A stretch of DNA of 14,066 nt, from positions 145,590-159,655 of the forward strand of contig WELB01000117.1 of the NCBI GenBank assembly GCA_009602725.1, given 5' to 3'. Positions within the stretch are counted from its first letter, which is position 1. Each line of letters opens with the position of its first letter. The translations under genes were made by a program, and so were the position numbers. Under the pieces are notes generated by a model. That model did not search any database. It was not told the DNA's origin and was given only the letters and a program-made list of their open reading frames with translations. Positions 1 through 9,347 of the stretch are shown here, one piece after another. Origin of the DNA: Spirogloea muscicola (taxonomy: Eukaryota; Streptophyta; Zygnematophyceae; Spirogloeales; Spirogloeaceae).

Positions 1-25
1 GCGGTGGCGGAGCTGACCTCGCCAG

Positions 26-1766
26 ACCGGCGCAACGCTGGAGGGCAGCGATGGCGCGCCCACGGCGGCGAGCCTGGCCCCCAGCGGCGGCGGCGGCGGC
101 AATCCAGCAGCCGCAGCGCCTCGGGCAGCGAAGCAGGTCGCCTGGGCGGACATAGAGGACGCCATGGCGCGCCTGGCGGGCCTCCGCGCCGTGCTGACGG
201 CCGCCCAGCGCCGCCGCCGCCAGCTGGCGGATGCCGCCGACGGCGCTCTGCAGGTCCGGCTGGCCGCGCAGGCTAGCTGCGTCGTTGGCATGAGCGTCAG
301 CGGTGCGGCCGCCGCCAAGGCCGCCGCGGTCCCCGCGCTGCTGACGCTGGCAGCTGACGCTGACGTGTGCCAGGCTTGGGAAGGCCGCCAGCAGCAGCGG
401 GAGGAGCTGGGGGCGCTCGCGGGCCGCGCCGATGACGCGAGGTCGGCCCTCTGCCGGGCTCGCGCGGGCCTCGCCGAGCAGTCCGCCGTGCTGGAGCTGT
501 CGCGCGCCGCGCTGCTGTGCAGGCTCCACTCCGCGGCGGCCGCGGCGCAGAGCCTGCCCGCCGCCAAGTCCCGCCTCCAGGTCCTCTCACTCCTGCTCTT
601 GGTAATGGCCTCACGTGGCGATCTCTGAGTGGCACAAGTGCGAGATCACGTACCTGACTGCGACTAGCACTGTGCGGCAGGTGGCTGCCAAGCTCCTGGA
701 AGGGCCGGGAGGCCAGGGCCAGTACATGGGCCTGCGCTACTGCCTGGCCTGCCGGAGGGCTGCCATGGTCGGCATGCTCAACCGGATCCTCCCGCTCCCG
801 CCGCCGGCGCTTGTCGGCGCAGACAATGCGGCCTCGGCACCCAGTGATGCCACCTTGAACGGGCTGAGCGGCCGCAGCCACAAGCACAGCACGCACACCC
901 AAGTAGAGCCTGCGGAAGTAGAGGAGCAGCTACCTGTCAAGGCGGAGGAGAGGGTCCAAGCGCTGGACAGATTGGCTCTGCAGCGTGGCAAAGCGCTGGC
1001 CGAGCACCTTCCGGCGTCGCAGCTGTGGCCGACCGTCACTGGAGACAAGCAGCAGCAGGAGGCTATCGCCACAGCGCTCGGCTATGTTGCGCATGTGAGC
1101 TCCTTGGGGCCTTGCATGTATGGCACATCCAGGTTGTCAACACATTGCATGCACGTAACTATTGCATACCATGTGCTGCTTATGTTGCACCAGTTCTGGC
1201 TATGATCTGATCGGCAGACCTTCGCAACATTGCACCACTCGTTCGTCATCCAAAATCTCATGCGCCTGCAGATTGTTGTCCACATAGCGAGCTACTTGGG
1301 CGAGCCTCTCCGTTACAGGCTGCAGCCGCGAGCGTCGCGGTCGGTGGTCGTCGACCCGTCACCTCGACCCCCGCCCGACGATGCGCCAAGCTTGACTAGC
1401 AGATCCTCCACTCCGCCGCCTAAAGATTGGCTGGAGTTTGCGCTTTACCAGGAGGGGCAAGACCTGACGCGCTTTGCCTACGCCATCTTCCTCCTCAACA
1501 AGGTGTGTGCAGATACCTATTGAAGAGTGTCACAAGTGGCTCAATTAGCACAGGGCGTGACAGCCAGCTTGCTAACAGCGGAGGTCGGAGGTGTTACTGC
1601 TGTTTGGTCAATAATGAGGACTCCTGTTGACTTGCAGGATCTGGAGCAGCTGCTTAGTACTCTAGACCGAAGCCCGGTGGGCCCGCGGCACACGCTACCC
1701 AACGTGCATTGCCTGGTCGAGTCGATCATCCAACTTCCCAAAGCCCTCCTTGATGAAAAGGAGTGA
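26..1766 (+). CDS. VPS38: UVRAG/VPS38-like subunit of class III PI3-kinase complex (5' partial)
   Basis: Likely the UVRAG/VPS38 subunit that works with VPS34, VPS15 and ATG6/Beclin in endosomal sorting and autophagy. Proposed exons: about 26-601 (or ending 580), 681-1094, 1272-1502 and 1638-1766, all joined in phase 0. The frame is open upstream of the first ATG at 164 back to a stop at 14-16, with an AG acceptor at 24-25, so the N-terminal C2 part probably lies left of the window. Exon 1 is Ala/Arg/Leu-rich and coiled-coil-like. Exon 2 has RRAAMVGMLNRILPL, then a low-complexity stretch, then ALGYVAH. Splicing at 1094/1272 gives ALGYVAHIVVHIASYLGEPL, followed by RYRLQPRASRS. Exon 3 ends FAYAIFLLNK and exon 4 has HTLPNV. 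These match the family's conserved C-terminal block. The first intron is uncertain: acceptors at 629, 680 and 716 all keep the frame. Confidence 0.8.
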
Positions 1767-2763
1767 CATGTTCTGCATAGACCACCATTGGCAGTCACAA
1801 TTCTGCTTGATTCTCAGCGACAACGTAGATGTAGGAGCTAGGAATGTGCGACAAGCACAGTCAGGGCCTGGACAATTGCTTGGGGCCTAGTTGACGATGT
1901 ACAGGCTTGCAACTTCGTGCCGTCCTTGATAGTCCTTCATTGTCAAGCTGGTCCTCACAGCAACCTAGCTGGAGTGGCCAGAGCAGTGGACCTCCTTTGG
2001 TTCAGATTGCTGGCAAGCAATTGTGTATGTCTGAATGGGCAGTAGCAATTTGCCATTGATGGTTACAAAGGCAAGGCCCTGCAAGAACCTTGAAGCTCAC
2101 ATTTCTCAATGTTCTCAGATCCCACTGAACAAGGCCTTCTCATCCTGCATTCCTACCATATTCTTCGTCACTCACTGTAGCAGGGTATCACCTATGAAAG
2201 CTGATTTGGTGTGTTCTCTTTGCTGTGAGCTCATTTTGGACAGGTGGTATTAGTGTATATGCTCATCGCAACGCTAGCATCACATTGGCTGAGGTGCTGA
2301 TCAGATTGCCAGCAAGTTGTCGAGGTTGCTTGCTGGTTGATGTGTCTTCCGGAGAGGCTTTTCCACACACGTATGCATGCTTCAACATATTTGCAACCTT
2401 ATCCGCAGAGCCTCAGGGCACTCAAGTAACAGTAGTGATTGCAATACCTCCAGTTGTATCATCCTAGAAGTGAAGTCCAGGGTGATGATCTTTCTAGGGA
2501 ACTGCGCTCAGGCTACTTCCTCTGACCGTAAGAAAACCCTTTACTCAAGGTACGAGATAAGAAGGCACACGAACTCTACCGAGAGAGCAACCTCGAAAAA
2601 TGGACAGGGCTAAATCTTCTATTCCTGTACATGTATGTTGATGCAAATAGATGAATGAGCTGGACTTAGCGTGAGGCACTTCAGTGCAGCACAACACCGC
2701 ACAGGCATCGCACACATCCAGGTTAGCACAGCTTGTGAGGCAGACTCATCACAGGACTACACA

Positions 2764-2768
2764 TGTAA
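2764..2768 (+). promoter_or_regulatory. Candidate polyadenylation signal TGTAA for VPS38
   Basis: This is the first TGTAA downstream of the VPS38 stop codon. TGTAA is the known near-universal polyadenylation signal in chlorophyte green algae, with cleavage usually 10-20 nt downstream. Assignment rests on the pentamer and position alone. Confidence 0.45.
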
Positions 2769-2838
2769 GTCCTTAGCCGTTGCTTTCTGATGTGATGCCG
2801 ACAAGGACATTACTGCTTGCTTAGCTCTTGAACCATCC

Positions 2839-2843
2839 TTACA
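2839..2843 (-). promoter_or_regulatory. Candidate polyadenylation signal TGTAA for GPAT9
   Basis: TTACA on the + strand is TGTAA on the - strand. It is the first such pentamer downstream of the GPAT9 stop at 3601. It faces the VPS38 signal with about 70 bp between them, so the two transcripts could end without overlapping. Confidence 0.45.
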
Positions 2844-3566
2844 AGTAGGACTAGGAGGTATGCCGCAGCATCCAGCACACACCGTGCAGCGACTCTGAGG
2901 ACAATGTGTGGTCAGCATGTACACACTGCACAGTTGATGCATTACGAATTGGGCTCCATGCTTCAATACTGGAGCTGCAGCTTATGGACAGTCTTGACCT
3001 CATCCTCGAGCGTCTGTGTACGGAGTTGCACCTTTCCAGCTGCCACCTTTTAGATACTGCAAATCACAAAAATGCCGCCAGTCCTCCCTCTCTCTCGTCA
3101 AGGCGCCCTGCCGCCTTTGGCCTGTCGCCGGTGCCAAACACTCCTGCCAAAGCTGACCTGAGATTGTCAAGATTGCCACCTGTCCCTGCAACCAGAGGGA
3201 AGTGGCCACTCTCTGTGTCATATATTTAAGATGTGCATGAGCTTGTAGTGAATCTTCCTATGCTTATCTAGACGGGAAGATTGAAGCAGCTGGTTAGGCT
3301 GCTTGATGGGTCTCCCAAACAGATGAGCTCCAACACGCTAATTCACTGCACACAAATTTCTTTTCTATAAACAGATGAAGAGCTTGGCACCTTTATTCTG
3401 CTCCTCCAGTCTTTGAGCAATGCTGTCAGCATACTTGGCTTGCCTGCATAAAGCCGTTCCTTGTCAGGTGGCAGGTGTCACAAGGGCTGCCCCCTTTACT
3501 CCATCTGGCAAGTGGAAGACCTACTGATGCTGCCAATATGCAGAGTTGCTATTCTGCTCGACCCTA

Positions 3567-3610
3567 CACATATTGCCATCAAACCCAACACATATTGCCA
3601 TCAAACCCAA
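3567..3610. repeat. Perfect 22-bp tandem duplication across the GPAT9 stop codon
   Basis: The unit CACATATTGCCATCAAACCC followed by AA occurs twice head to tail, at 3567-3588 and 3589-3610, with no mismatch. On the - strand the second copy contains the last two codons and the TGA stop of GPAT9. The first copy is 3' UTR. The protein end is unchanged by the duplication. Confidence 0.9.
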
Positions 3611-6600
3611 CAATTGACCCGAATTTTGAGATCCGGCCCTTCAAAGCTGGAAACAAGAATGGCCAAAGTGGCGAACTTTTTCTCGGTCAGCTTGGGACTT
3701 GGTCGGTAGTACTTCAGGTACCCGTCCCATGGCACCTTCTTGATGCCTGCACGCTTTGCAATCATGTCCCTTACCCTGGAGGCACATCATAACAACAATG
3801 AGGTCACACGAACTGGCAAGTCTGCTAACCCTCTGTGGCGCTGGCTTCAGCAAAAGTGGGAAAGGCTTGCCGTGGTCCCAAAGTTCTGCACCTTTCACCA
3901 ATTAACATGAATGCATATGCTGACCATGTATGTGCCGGCTAGGCAGGACAGGTGCACGCGACTCACTGTGAACACTCATGCAAGCAGAAAGTAGCACATT
4001 GTGCAGAATGAGTGCTCGCAGAGAATCAAGAAAACCTCTCTGCAAACTCGATGGGGCTCTCTCCCTGCCGGATATTCTGAGGCTCCAAGTACCAAACATC
4101 ACACACGACCGCCCATGAAGTCATCAAACGGAGCAGATGGGCTGTGAATGACTGCCTGCAGGCCCGCAAGACACAGGCGATTTGAGCATCATTATCAAGG
4201 TGTGCTATGCCATGATAAGCAGGGAGCCCTGACTGAGAAGAGCTCTCTGCGCTTCCACATTGTTGGCACGGGTGGGAGATTGGGGGAGTGTTATTTACTT
4301 CTTGCTGTTCCAGAAGGCATCCACAAATATTTTGTTGTACTTTATAGCAATTGGGCAAACAGTCACGCCCAATTCAAATGCCCCCTGCCAGAGTTTACAC
4401 ACCAGGCAGCAGAGGTCAGGGCTTGTGACTACCGCAACGACTGCAAGGCAACATCAATACAGGCTGCCGTCCCTGAGGATATTCCTGACAATGAAGTGAG
4501 GCAAGGGGAGGGGTGTGCTTGTGCTTGTGCTTGTGTGCTTGTGTGCTTGTGTGCTTGGGTGCTTGTGCTCGTGTGGGGGTAAGCTGACACCTTCTTGAAC
4601 ATGACGGTGTACTCGTTGTTCACGCACGTGCCTTCGGGAAAGATGAGCAGCGGGTTGCTGTCGGGGTCATGCACGTGCTCCTGGAGCCTGTTTGCGTGTT
4701 CCACCGTGCCAGATTGCGGCAGGCCCCAGTAAGCAGCAGCGAGCAGAATGCACATCGAGAAGACGTGGGTGGGCAGGATGTTACATTGCATGGGTCAAGG
4801 AGGCCATACTTTCTGGCAACAATGGCGCGGTCCTTAGATTCGGTGCGATTGAACCAGATGCAGCCCATGCTGTGCAGCACGGTGGTTTGGAGGAGCCCTG
4901 TGTGTGCAACCTCACACTTAGCAATTGACTATTGGGTGTCAGCTTCATTGACTACTTTTGTGTACAGCGCTAAGTTGCCCTGCCTTGGTTTTCAAGAACC
5001 TGCTGGTCAAAGTGAAGTTTATGCAGCTTAACAAGCCATACAGGGATGACACAGCAGTGGCTCCAGACAGGAGAAGCTACAGGAACCTGGCAGCCGCAGA
5101 ACTGGCGGAGGGACTCACCAACCCAGCCGGGGTGCTTCTGCATGATGACGGCAAATGCCGTTGCCTGCTCCAGCACGATGAAGTCAATCATCGACGTGTG
5201 GTTTGCCACAAAAACCTGCAATTGCAGCTCCTCTGCCGTTTATGTCAAACTGCATGCTCAAGGCTGGGCTCAACGCTGGTGTCGCAGTAACACGAGCAAC
5301 AAATTCTGACCAGGCATAAGGTGTCAAGGTCCATTGAGCGGAGATTCTCAATAAAGCAAGGTAGATTTTGGACATGTGAAGTCCGTTAATGGTCTGCACT
5401 TTGGTCCATTTTTGCCACCTGATTGGGGCGCCTGCTTGGGCGCGGGCCGTGGTACTTGACAACGCCCGTCCAGGACGCGACAAAGACGCTGCACATGAAC
5501 TCCACCAGCACTCGCTGCACATGATGCAGCAAGCTACGGCAAGGTGAGCCACTCGCACCGGTATACATCGGCTCAGCACAGCAGCATGTGGACACTGATG
5601 CGGAGCTTGCATTCCGCGTGTCAGCCTACACTTTATCAAGAAGATGGCAGGCCGCGTCACCACCTCAAGGCGGCGGCGGAGCTTGTCTTGAGTCTTGAGG
5701 AGGAAGTGCACGAGGCAAAAGAAGACCACAAAGACGATCCACCCCAGCAGCAGCAGCAGCAGCCTGGCACAAGGAGGCGCGTACAGCAACTTTGAATGCC
5801 GTCGGCTGGCATGCATGCAGCAGAGCAGAGGGCCCACTTCTGGCCATGGCGAGGCCAACGAGCACAGTGCCTGTGAGCCCATTGTGCCTAACAGACTCAC
5901 CGCAAGGGAAAGAGGATGCAGTAGCGCACGACAACGCCCATGCACCAGAGCGGGAAGAGGTAGAGGTTCCAGTTCCACGGCTCCGGCGCGTTGGACTTGA
6001 AGCAGCGCGTGAATGAGTCCTGCAGCCAGGCCGGCCCAGGCAACACCAGCTCGGCGGCGGCCTCAGCCAGCGAGGACCCTCAGCTGCGGCGAATGCGTGC
6101 GAGCCACAGTTCACGTCCCCAACACGTGAAAATGGAGAGAAGGGTATCCAACAAATGCAGATGGAGGCTGGCACGCTCACGTCCACGATCGCGCTTGCAG
6201 CCTCGTTCAGTACAGGCGAGATGTTCAGGAGCTCGCTCCTGGCGCGGATGGTGTCAGCCACATGATAGCACGCAGACGGGTGCAGCTGTCAGAGCAGACG
6301 GCGTTCGGCAACTTGCTCTCTCACAGCGAGCAGCGCATGACCGAGCGATCAGGAACGTGGAAGTGGGCGACAGAGAAGCGGCGGCATTGAGCAGAGGCTG
6401 ACAGGAGAGTGGTGGCGCTGCCGGAGGGGCCCTCGGAGCTGGACTCGAGCAGCAGGTCCTCGACGTGCTTCTGGTAGAGGTCCACCTCCGACGCCGACGG
6501 CCCGAACAGCGGCGCATTGTCCTGCCTCCTGCGGTCCCCGCCAGCACGGTGGGATAAGCGGCAGGCAGGTCTTCATCAGGAGGCTGCAGCTGCGGAGCCG

Positions 6601-6766
6601 GCGAAGCGCGGTTGCGCCGAGTGCGCACTGCAAGTCTTCGACAGGAGGCCGCCATGGCTCCAGCTCCACTGGCACCTGCCGCAGGGCGAAGGTGCGAGGA
6701 AGACAAGGAGCGGGTGGCGGCGACGGGAGGCGACCTGGGGTCGGAGGCCGAGCGGTAGAGCGACAT
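3601..6766 (-). CDS. GPAT9: GPAT9-type glycerol-3-phosphate acyltransferase (ER membrane)
   Basis: Acylates sn-glycerol-3-phosphate from acyl-CoA, the first step of ER phospholipid and triacylglycerol synthesis. Twelve exons (5' to 3' on the - strand): 6766-6735, 6528-6403, 6238-6181, 6019-5901, 5763-5664, 5514-5419, 5215-5119, 4897-4810, 4687-4591, 4384-4299, 4155-4036, 3775-3601, giving about 397 aa (plant GPAT9 is about 376). Two membrane segments lie near residues 90-111 and 113-134. Acyltransferase motifs are complete: NHTSMID with H183 and D188, GCIWFNR at 221-227, FPEGT at 255-259, and CPIAIKY at 281-287. Exons 3 to 12 join in consistent phase and read like the plant protein throughout. 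The start is less sure. The chosen ATG uses a GTC donor at 6734. An alternative ATG near 6656 can join at 6521. Exon 2 may instead end at 6325. Confidence 0.93.
4508..4576. repeat. TGTGCT-type microsatellite in GPAT9 intron
   Basis: Imperfect repeats built from TGTGCT and TGTGTGCT fill this stretch of the intron between exons 9 and 10 of GPAT9. On the sense (-) strand it is an AGCACA/CA-rich tract that starts about 15 nt after the 5' splice site at 4590. It likely varies in length between strains. Confidence 0.8.
5745..5762 (-). repeat. CTG-codon run encoding six leucines in GPAT9
   Basis: CAG/CTG trinucleotides lie directly after the acceptor AG at 5765-5764 and encode a Leu run (LLLLLLGW) at the start of the second membrane segment of GPAT9. 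The run is hydrophobic, so length changes should be tolerated within the membrane helix. Confidence 0.8.
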
Positions 6767-6960
6767 GGGCGCCCGCGCGCCCAGCAGATGGCGGGCTCCA
6801 CGAAGCCCGCGAAGGCCTGGCCGCCGGAGCGGCTGCTGTCGCCGCCGTCAGCACCGGCGGCGGCGGCGGCGGCTCGAGCCTCCGCCGCGGAGCAGCACGC
6901 CCGCAGCGGCGGCGCGCGGCCGCTAGAGGCAGCAGAGGGGCGCGGGCGATGGCGGCGGCG

Positions 6961-6988
6961 GAGCTCAGAGCTCGGAGCTCGGAGCTCC
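6961..6988. repeat. Four tandem GAGCTCN heptamers
   Basis: GAGCTC occurs at 6961, 6968, 6975 and 6982, exactly 7 bp apart, with spacer bases A, G, G and C. Each hexamer is a palindrome, so the array reads the same on both strands. It sits about 195 bp upstream of the GPAT9 start. Confidence 0.9.
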
Positions 6989-7196
6989 GGGGGCGAGGCG
7001 GCGATGGAGGGCCTGCTTGCGCGCGGCTGGTCTCGTCTGGGCCGCAATGACGGGACGGGGACGAGACGGCCTGTCGCATGCATCTCCGTCGTCCCGTTGG
7101 CCCCGTCTCGAGCCCGCGGGCCCGGCCCCCCCCCCTTTGGCGGCCGCCTCGGGCAGCCGGGTGCCCCCAGTCCAGTGCTCCACCCCCTCGCCAAAC

Positions 7197-7230
7197 ATTT
7201 AAATAATGCTTCCAATCTGGTGATCAAATC
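7197..7230. promoter_or_regulatory. AT-rich island with TATA-like ATTTAAAT and ATCAAATC
   Basis: Within very GC-rich sequence there is the palindrome ATTTAAAT (7197-7204), followed by AATG and, at 7223-7230, ATCAAATC. This is the only AT-rich patch in the divergent spacer, so it is a candidate core promoter element for one or both genes. Function is inferred from composition and position only. Confidence 0.3.
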
Positions 7231-7404
7231 GTCCCCAAATCGTCCGTTCTTGCTGGTCCCCTCGCCGGCCCCCGCTGCTGCGCCCCCCGCCGGCGCCTCG
7301 GGCCGCCGCTGGGCTCCCCGCCTCCCTCGCCCGGGCCCCGCGGGTGCTGCTCCAGCCAGCGGCTGAGCTCGTCCTCTGAGCCTGCTCCTCCGCTCGGCCC
7401 CGCG

Positions 7405-7405
7405 N
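7405..7405. other. Ambiguous base (N) at the edge of the CT tract
   Basis: A single N immediately precedes the CT microsatellite. It most likely marks an assembly or base-calling problem at the repeat, so the tract length given may not be exact. Confidence 0.9.

Positions 7406-7496
<91 letters not shown>
7406..7496 (+). repeat. (CT)n microsatellite, about 91 nt
   Basis: About 45 uninterrupted CT dinucleotides lie about 180 bp upstream of the DUF1068 start codon. On the other strand it is a GA tract. Position and the pyrimidine-rich sequence after it suggest the promoter or 5' UTR of the + strand gene. CT/GA tracts are common near plant transcription starts, but a role here is not shown. Confidence 0.95.
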
Positions 7497-7499
<3 letters not shown>

Positions 7500-7676
7500 C
7501 TGTCACCCTCCTCTCTCCCCCCCCCGCCCCGTCGTCCTCTTTCTGGGCACTGCCCTTGTCCACAAACTCAAGCCTCCACGTCTCCAGTCTCCACTCAGAA
7601 GTCGCACCCCTCCGAGTCGAGCACCTCATTTCCAGCTCAAGAAGCCAAGCGACAGGTCGCGCTTCGCTTCGGACCC

Positions 7677-8451
7677 ATGGCTCTGGGCTCCGTGGCAGGC
7701 CCACCGACGTTGGCACCAGCGCCAGGACCGCTGCTGATGTGGACGCCCTCGAGAGTCACTGCGCTGCTCGCAGCCGCCGCCTTCGCGCTGGTCCTCTACA
7801 TCGTCGCACCAGCACTGCACAGCCGTCTTGCGGATGCTGGCGCCAGCAGGGCGCCGCAGCTGGACTGCCCGCCATGCGGCGCCGCCGAGTATGGCGGTCT
7901 GCTGGACGACGGCGGCCTAATCAAGCTGCCCTTGCCAGGTGCTGACGTTCACCACAGCCATCGTGCCATGTCGCTCGAGTGCAGCATGCAGCTGCGTAGT
8001 GGAGCACCGATGTTCTGCCTCTTTCTTGTATCATCTACCATCCTCCTACCAACGCCGCCAGATTCTGAGCCCCTTCTGTCACCCGTGTGTTCGCCTGTCA
8101 GATTGCGACCGCAACGACAAAGACTGGCAGGAGGAGCTGGAGAAGACGCCGTGCCAGGCACTCAAGGAGGAGTGGGAGCTGGCGGCACACGTGGCCGAGG
8201 AGGCGCAGCTCAAGGCCGAGAACGCATACCTGGATGCGAAGCGCATCGCATCGCAGTACCAGAAGGAGGCTGAGAAGTGCAACGTGGGCATGGAGACGAG
8301 CGAGGAAGCGAGGGAGAAGGCCGAGGCGGCTCTGGCAGCTGCTCAGCGGCTCGCTGCCTTCTGGGAGCACCGAGCGCAAGACCTCGGCTGGTCTGACAAG
8401 GAGGAGGGTGCTGACGAGCAGCGAGGCGGCGCTGATGATGACGAGCCATGA
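7677..8451 (+). CDS. DUF1068 (ELMO/NKS1-type) single-pass membrane protein
   Basis: Two exons, 7677-7938 and 8102-8451, join in phase 1 across a 163-nt GT-AG intron to give 203 aa. A membrane segment spans about residues 27-47. It is followed by a CPPC motif at 64-67 and, at the exon junction, DCDRNDKDW. The C-terminal half is strongly charged and helical, probably coiled coil, with the family signature SQYQKEAEKCNVGMETSEEA at 138-157 and then REKAEAALA. The tail is acidic. This order (short N-terminus, one TM, CPPC, then the QKEAEKCN..MET block) is that of plant DUF1068 proteins. Arabidopsis members of that family (ELMO1, NKS1/ELMO4) are Golgi proteins linked to pectin synthesis and cell adhesion. 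The function in an alga is unknown. The ATG context CCCATGG fits a eukaryotic start, and the frame fits the family N-terminus. Confidence 0.9.
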
Positions 8452-9013
8452 AAGACACGACTGAGGGCATCCCACAGCTCATCGCTCCTTCATGCCACCA
8501 TGTTTGGGGTACCCAGTGTGCTGACGCATTTGGAAAGGTTGCTCATGGCACCATTGCTCAAGCTGAGGAGCATGAGGGTCTGCCGAGAGCTTCATCTCAA
8601 GCTGCATCATGCATGGAGCAGGTGGTGCGCCGTCTCGCACAGGGGCCTATTGCGAGCGACCATGGAAGCGGACATTTCTACCGGCACAGAGAGCGGCAAT
8701 CTGGCAGTATGGCGGGGCTGATTGGCGCAATGAGCTGATCGGCAGGGCCACGGGCGCTGGCCGGCAGGGCTAGCTTCCAAGCTCGCGCTGCTCGTGCCGT
8801 GGTACAGACAAACAATGAGAATACGGCCTCACTCGCGCTTCTTTGCAGCTAAGGACTCCGGAGTCCAAACTGCAGCTTCTAACACCCCGTTGCGCATCCC
8901 CTTGCTGCCTTGCTCCGCCGCAGGCAGAGTCAAGCAGCTTGTGCTGGACTGACAATTTGCAGGCCGCCAGCAGCTCCCTAGTTTCAAGAGTAGGCTTCGC
9001 AATCTTATCACAT

Positions 9014-9018
9014 TGTAA
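9014..9018 (+). promoter_or_regulatory. Candidate polyadenylation signal TGTAA (proximal) for DUF1068 gene
   Basis: First TGTAA after the stop at 8451, giving a 3' UTR of about 580 nt. A second copy at 9343-9347 offers a distal site about 330 nt further on. Confidence 0.4.
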
Positions 9019-9342
9019 CTGACTCCCCACTTGCACAAGGAACGTGCTGTGGCCGCTAAGTAAGGTGGCAGCCGACAATCTCCCACTTGTGGCGGAGCTG
9101 CAGGCTCCTATATGTGCAGCGAGTGAGTGGTCTGTCACGCGGCAGCCCTCCGGTTCCAGTCGCAATGGCCACAGCGAGACAGAGGTTTGCCACAAGGCAC
9201 GAGGTGGCGAGCTGGTGGAGGAGGCTCACATTGCCTGGTTCCTATAGATACTCCCGACCAAACCCAATTAGAATTCGGTTCTCCTCTAGAAACACTGAGA
9301 AGGTATACTTCGCTAATCGTGAGGAAAGGATTCCTCTCCTCA

Positions 9343-9347
9343 TGTAA
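9343..9347 (+). promoter_or_regulatory. Candidate polyadenylation signal TGTAA (distal) for DUF1068 gene
   Basis: Second TGTAA on the + strand downstream of the DUF1068 gene. Its use would end the mRNA near 9360, about 150 bp short of the MRPL46 stop codon. Confidence 0.35.

Larger units (their letters stand above)
1767..3600. other. Convergent 3' region between VPS38 and GPAT9
   Basis: This 1.8-kb stretch lies between the stop codons of two genes facing each other. Base composition is much less GC-rich than the flanking exons. The open frames in it are short, and none shows a family motif I recognise. The only TGTAA on the + strand is at 2764-2768 and the only one on the - strand is at 2843-2839, so the simplest reading is two long 3' UTRs (about 1 kb and 0.75 kb) meeting near 2800. 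I see no RNA gene or transposon here. Confidence 0.6.
6767..7676. promoter_or_regulatory. Divergent promoter region GPAT9 / DUF1068 gene
   Basis: About 910 bp separate the GPAT9 start codon (- strand) from the DUF1068 start codon (+ strand). The region is very GC-rich and holds a GAGCTCN tandem repeat (6961-6988), a C homopolymer near 7126-7136, an AT-rich island (about 7189-7250), a long CT tract (7406-7496) and pyrimidine-rich sequence up to about 7620. Open frames here come from composition: they are Arg/Ala/Pro-rich or CT-encoded and match no family. It probably holds both promoters and both 5' UTRs. Transcription starts cannot be placed from sequence. Confidence 0.6.

Noticed and set aside
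297-902. - strand open frame antisense to VPS38
   Set aside because: Arg/Pro/Ala-rich shadow of the + strand coding exons, with no recognisable motif.
2906-3229. Overlapping + and - frames in the VPS38/GPAT9 spacer
   Set aside because: Both are short, lack motifs and lie where the GPAT9 3' UTR is expected.
5184-5978. Single 264-codon - strand frame read as one protein
   Set aside because: It includes genuine GPAT9 exon 5 (5763-5664), but the rest is intron or out-of-frame sequence. The spliced model explains the conserved blocks better.
7406-7496. CT tract as a CRISPR-like or satellite array
   Set aside because: It is a plain dinucleotide microsatellite without spacers or a higher-order unit.
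6349-7716. Long - strand open frame (455 codons) across the divergent spacer
   Set aside because: It is kept open by GC-rich composition and by the CT tract, which reads as an Arg/Glu repeat, and it also crosses an N. It overlaps GPAT9 exons in a different frame and shows no domain.
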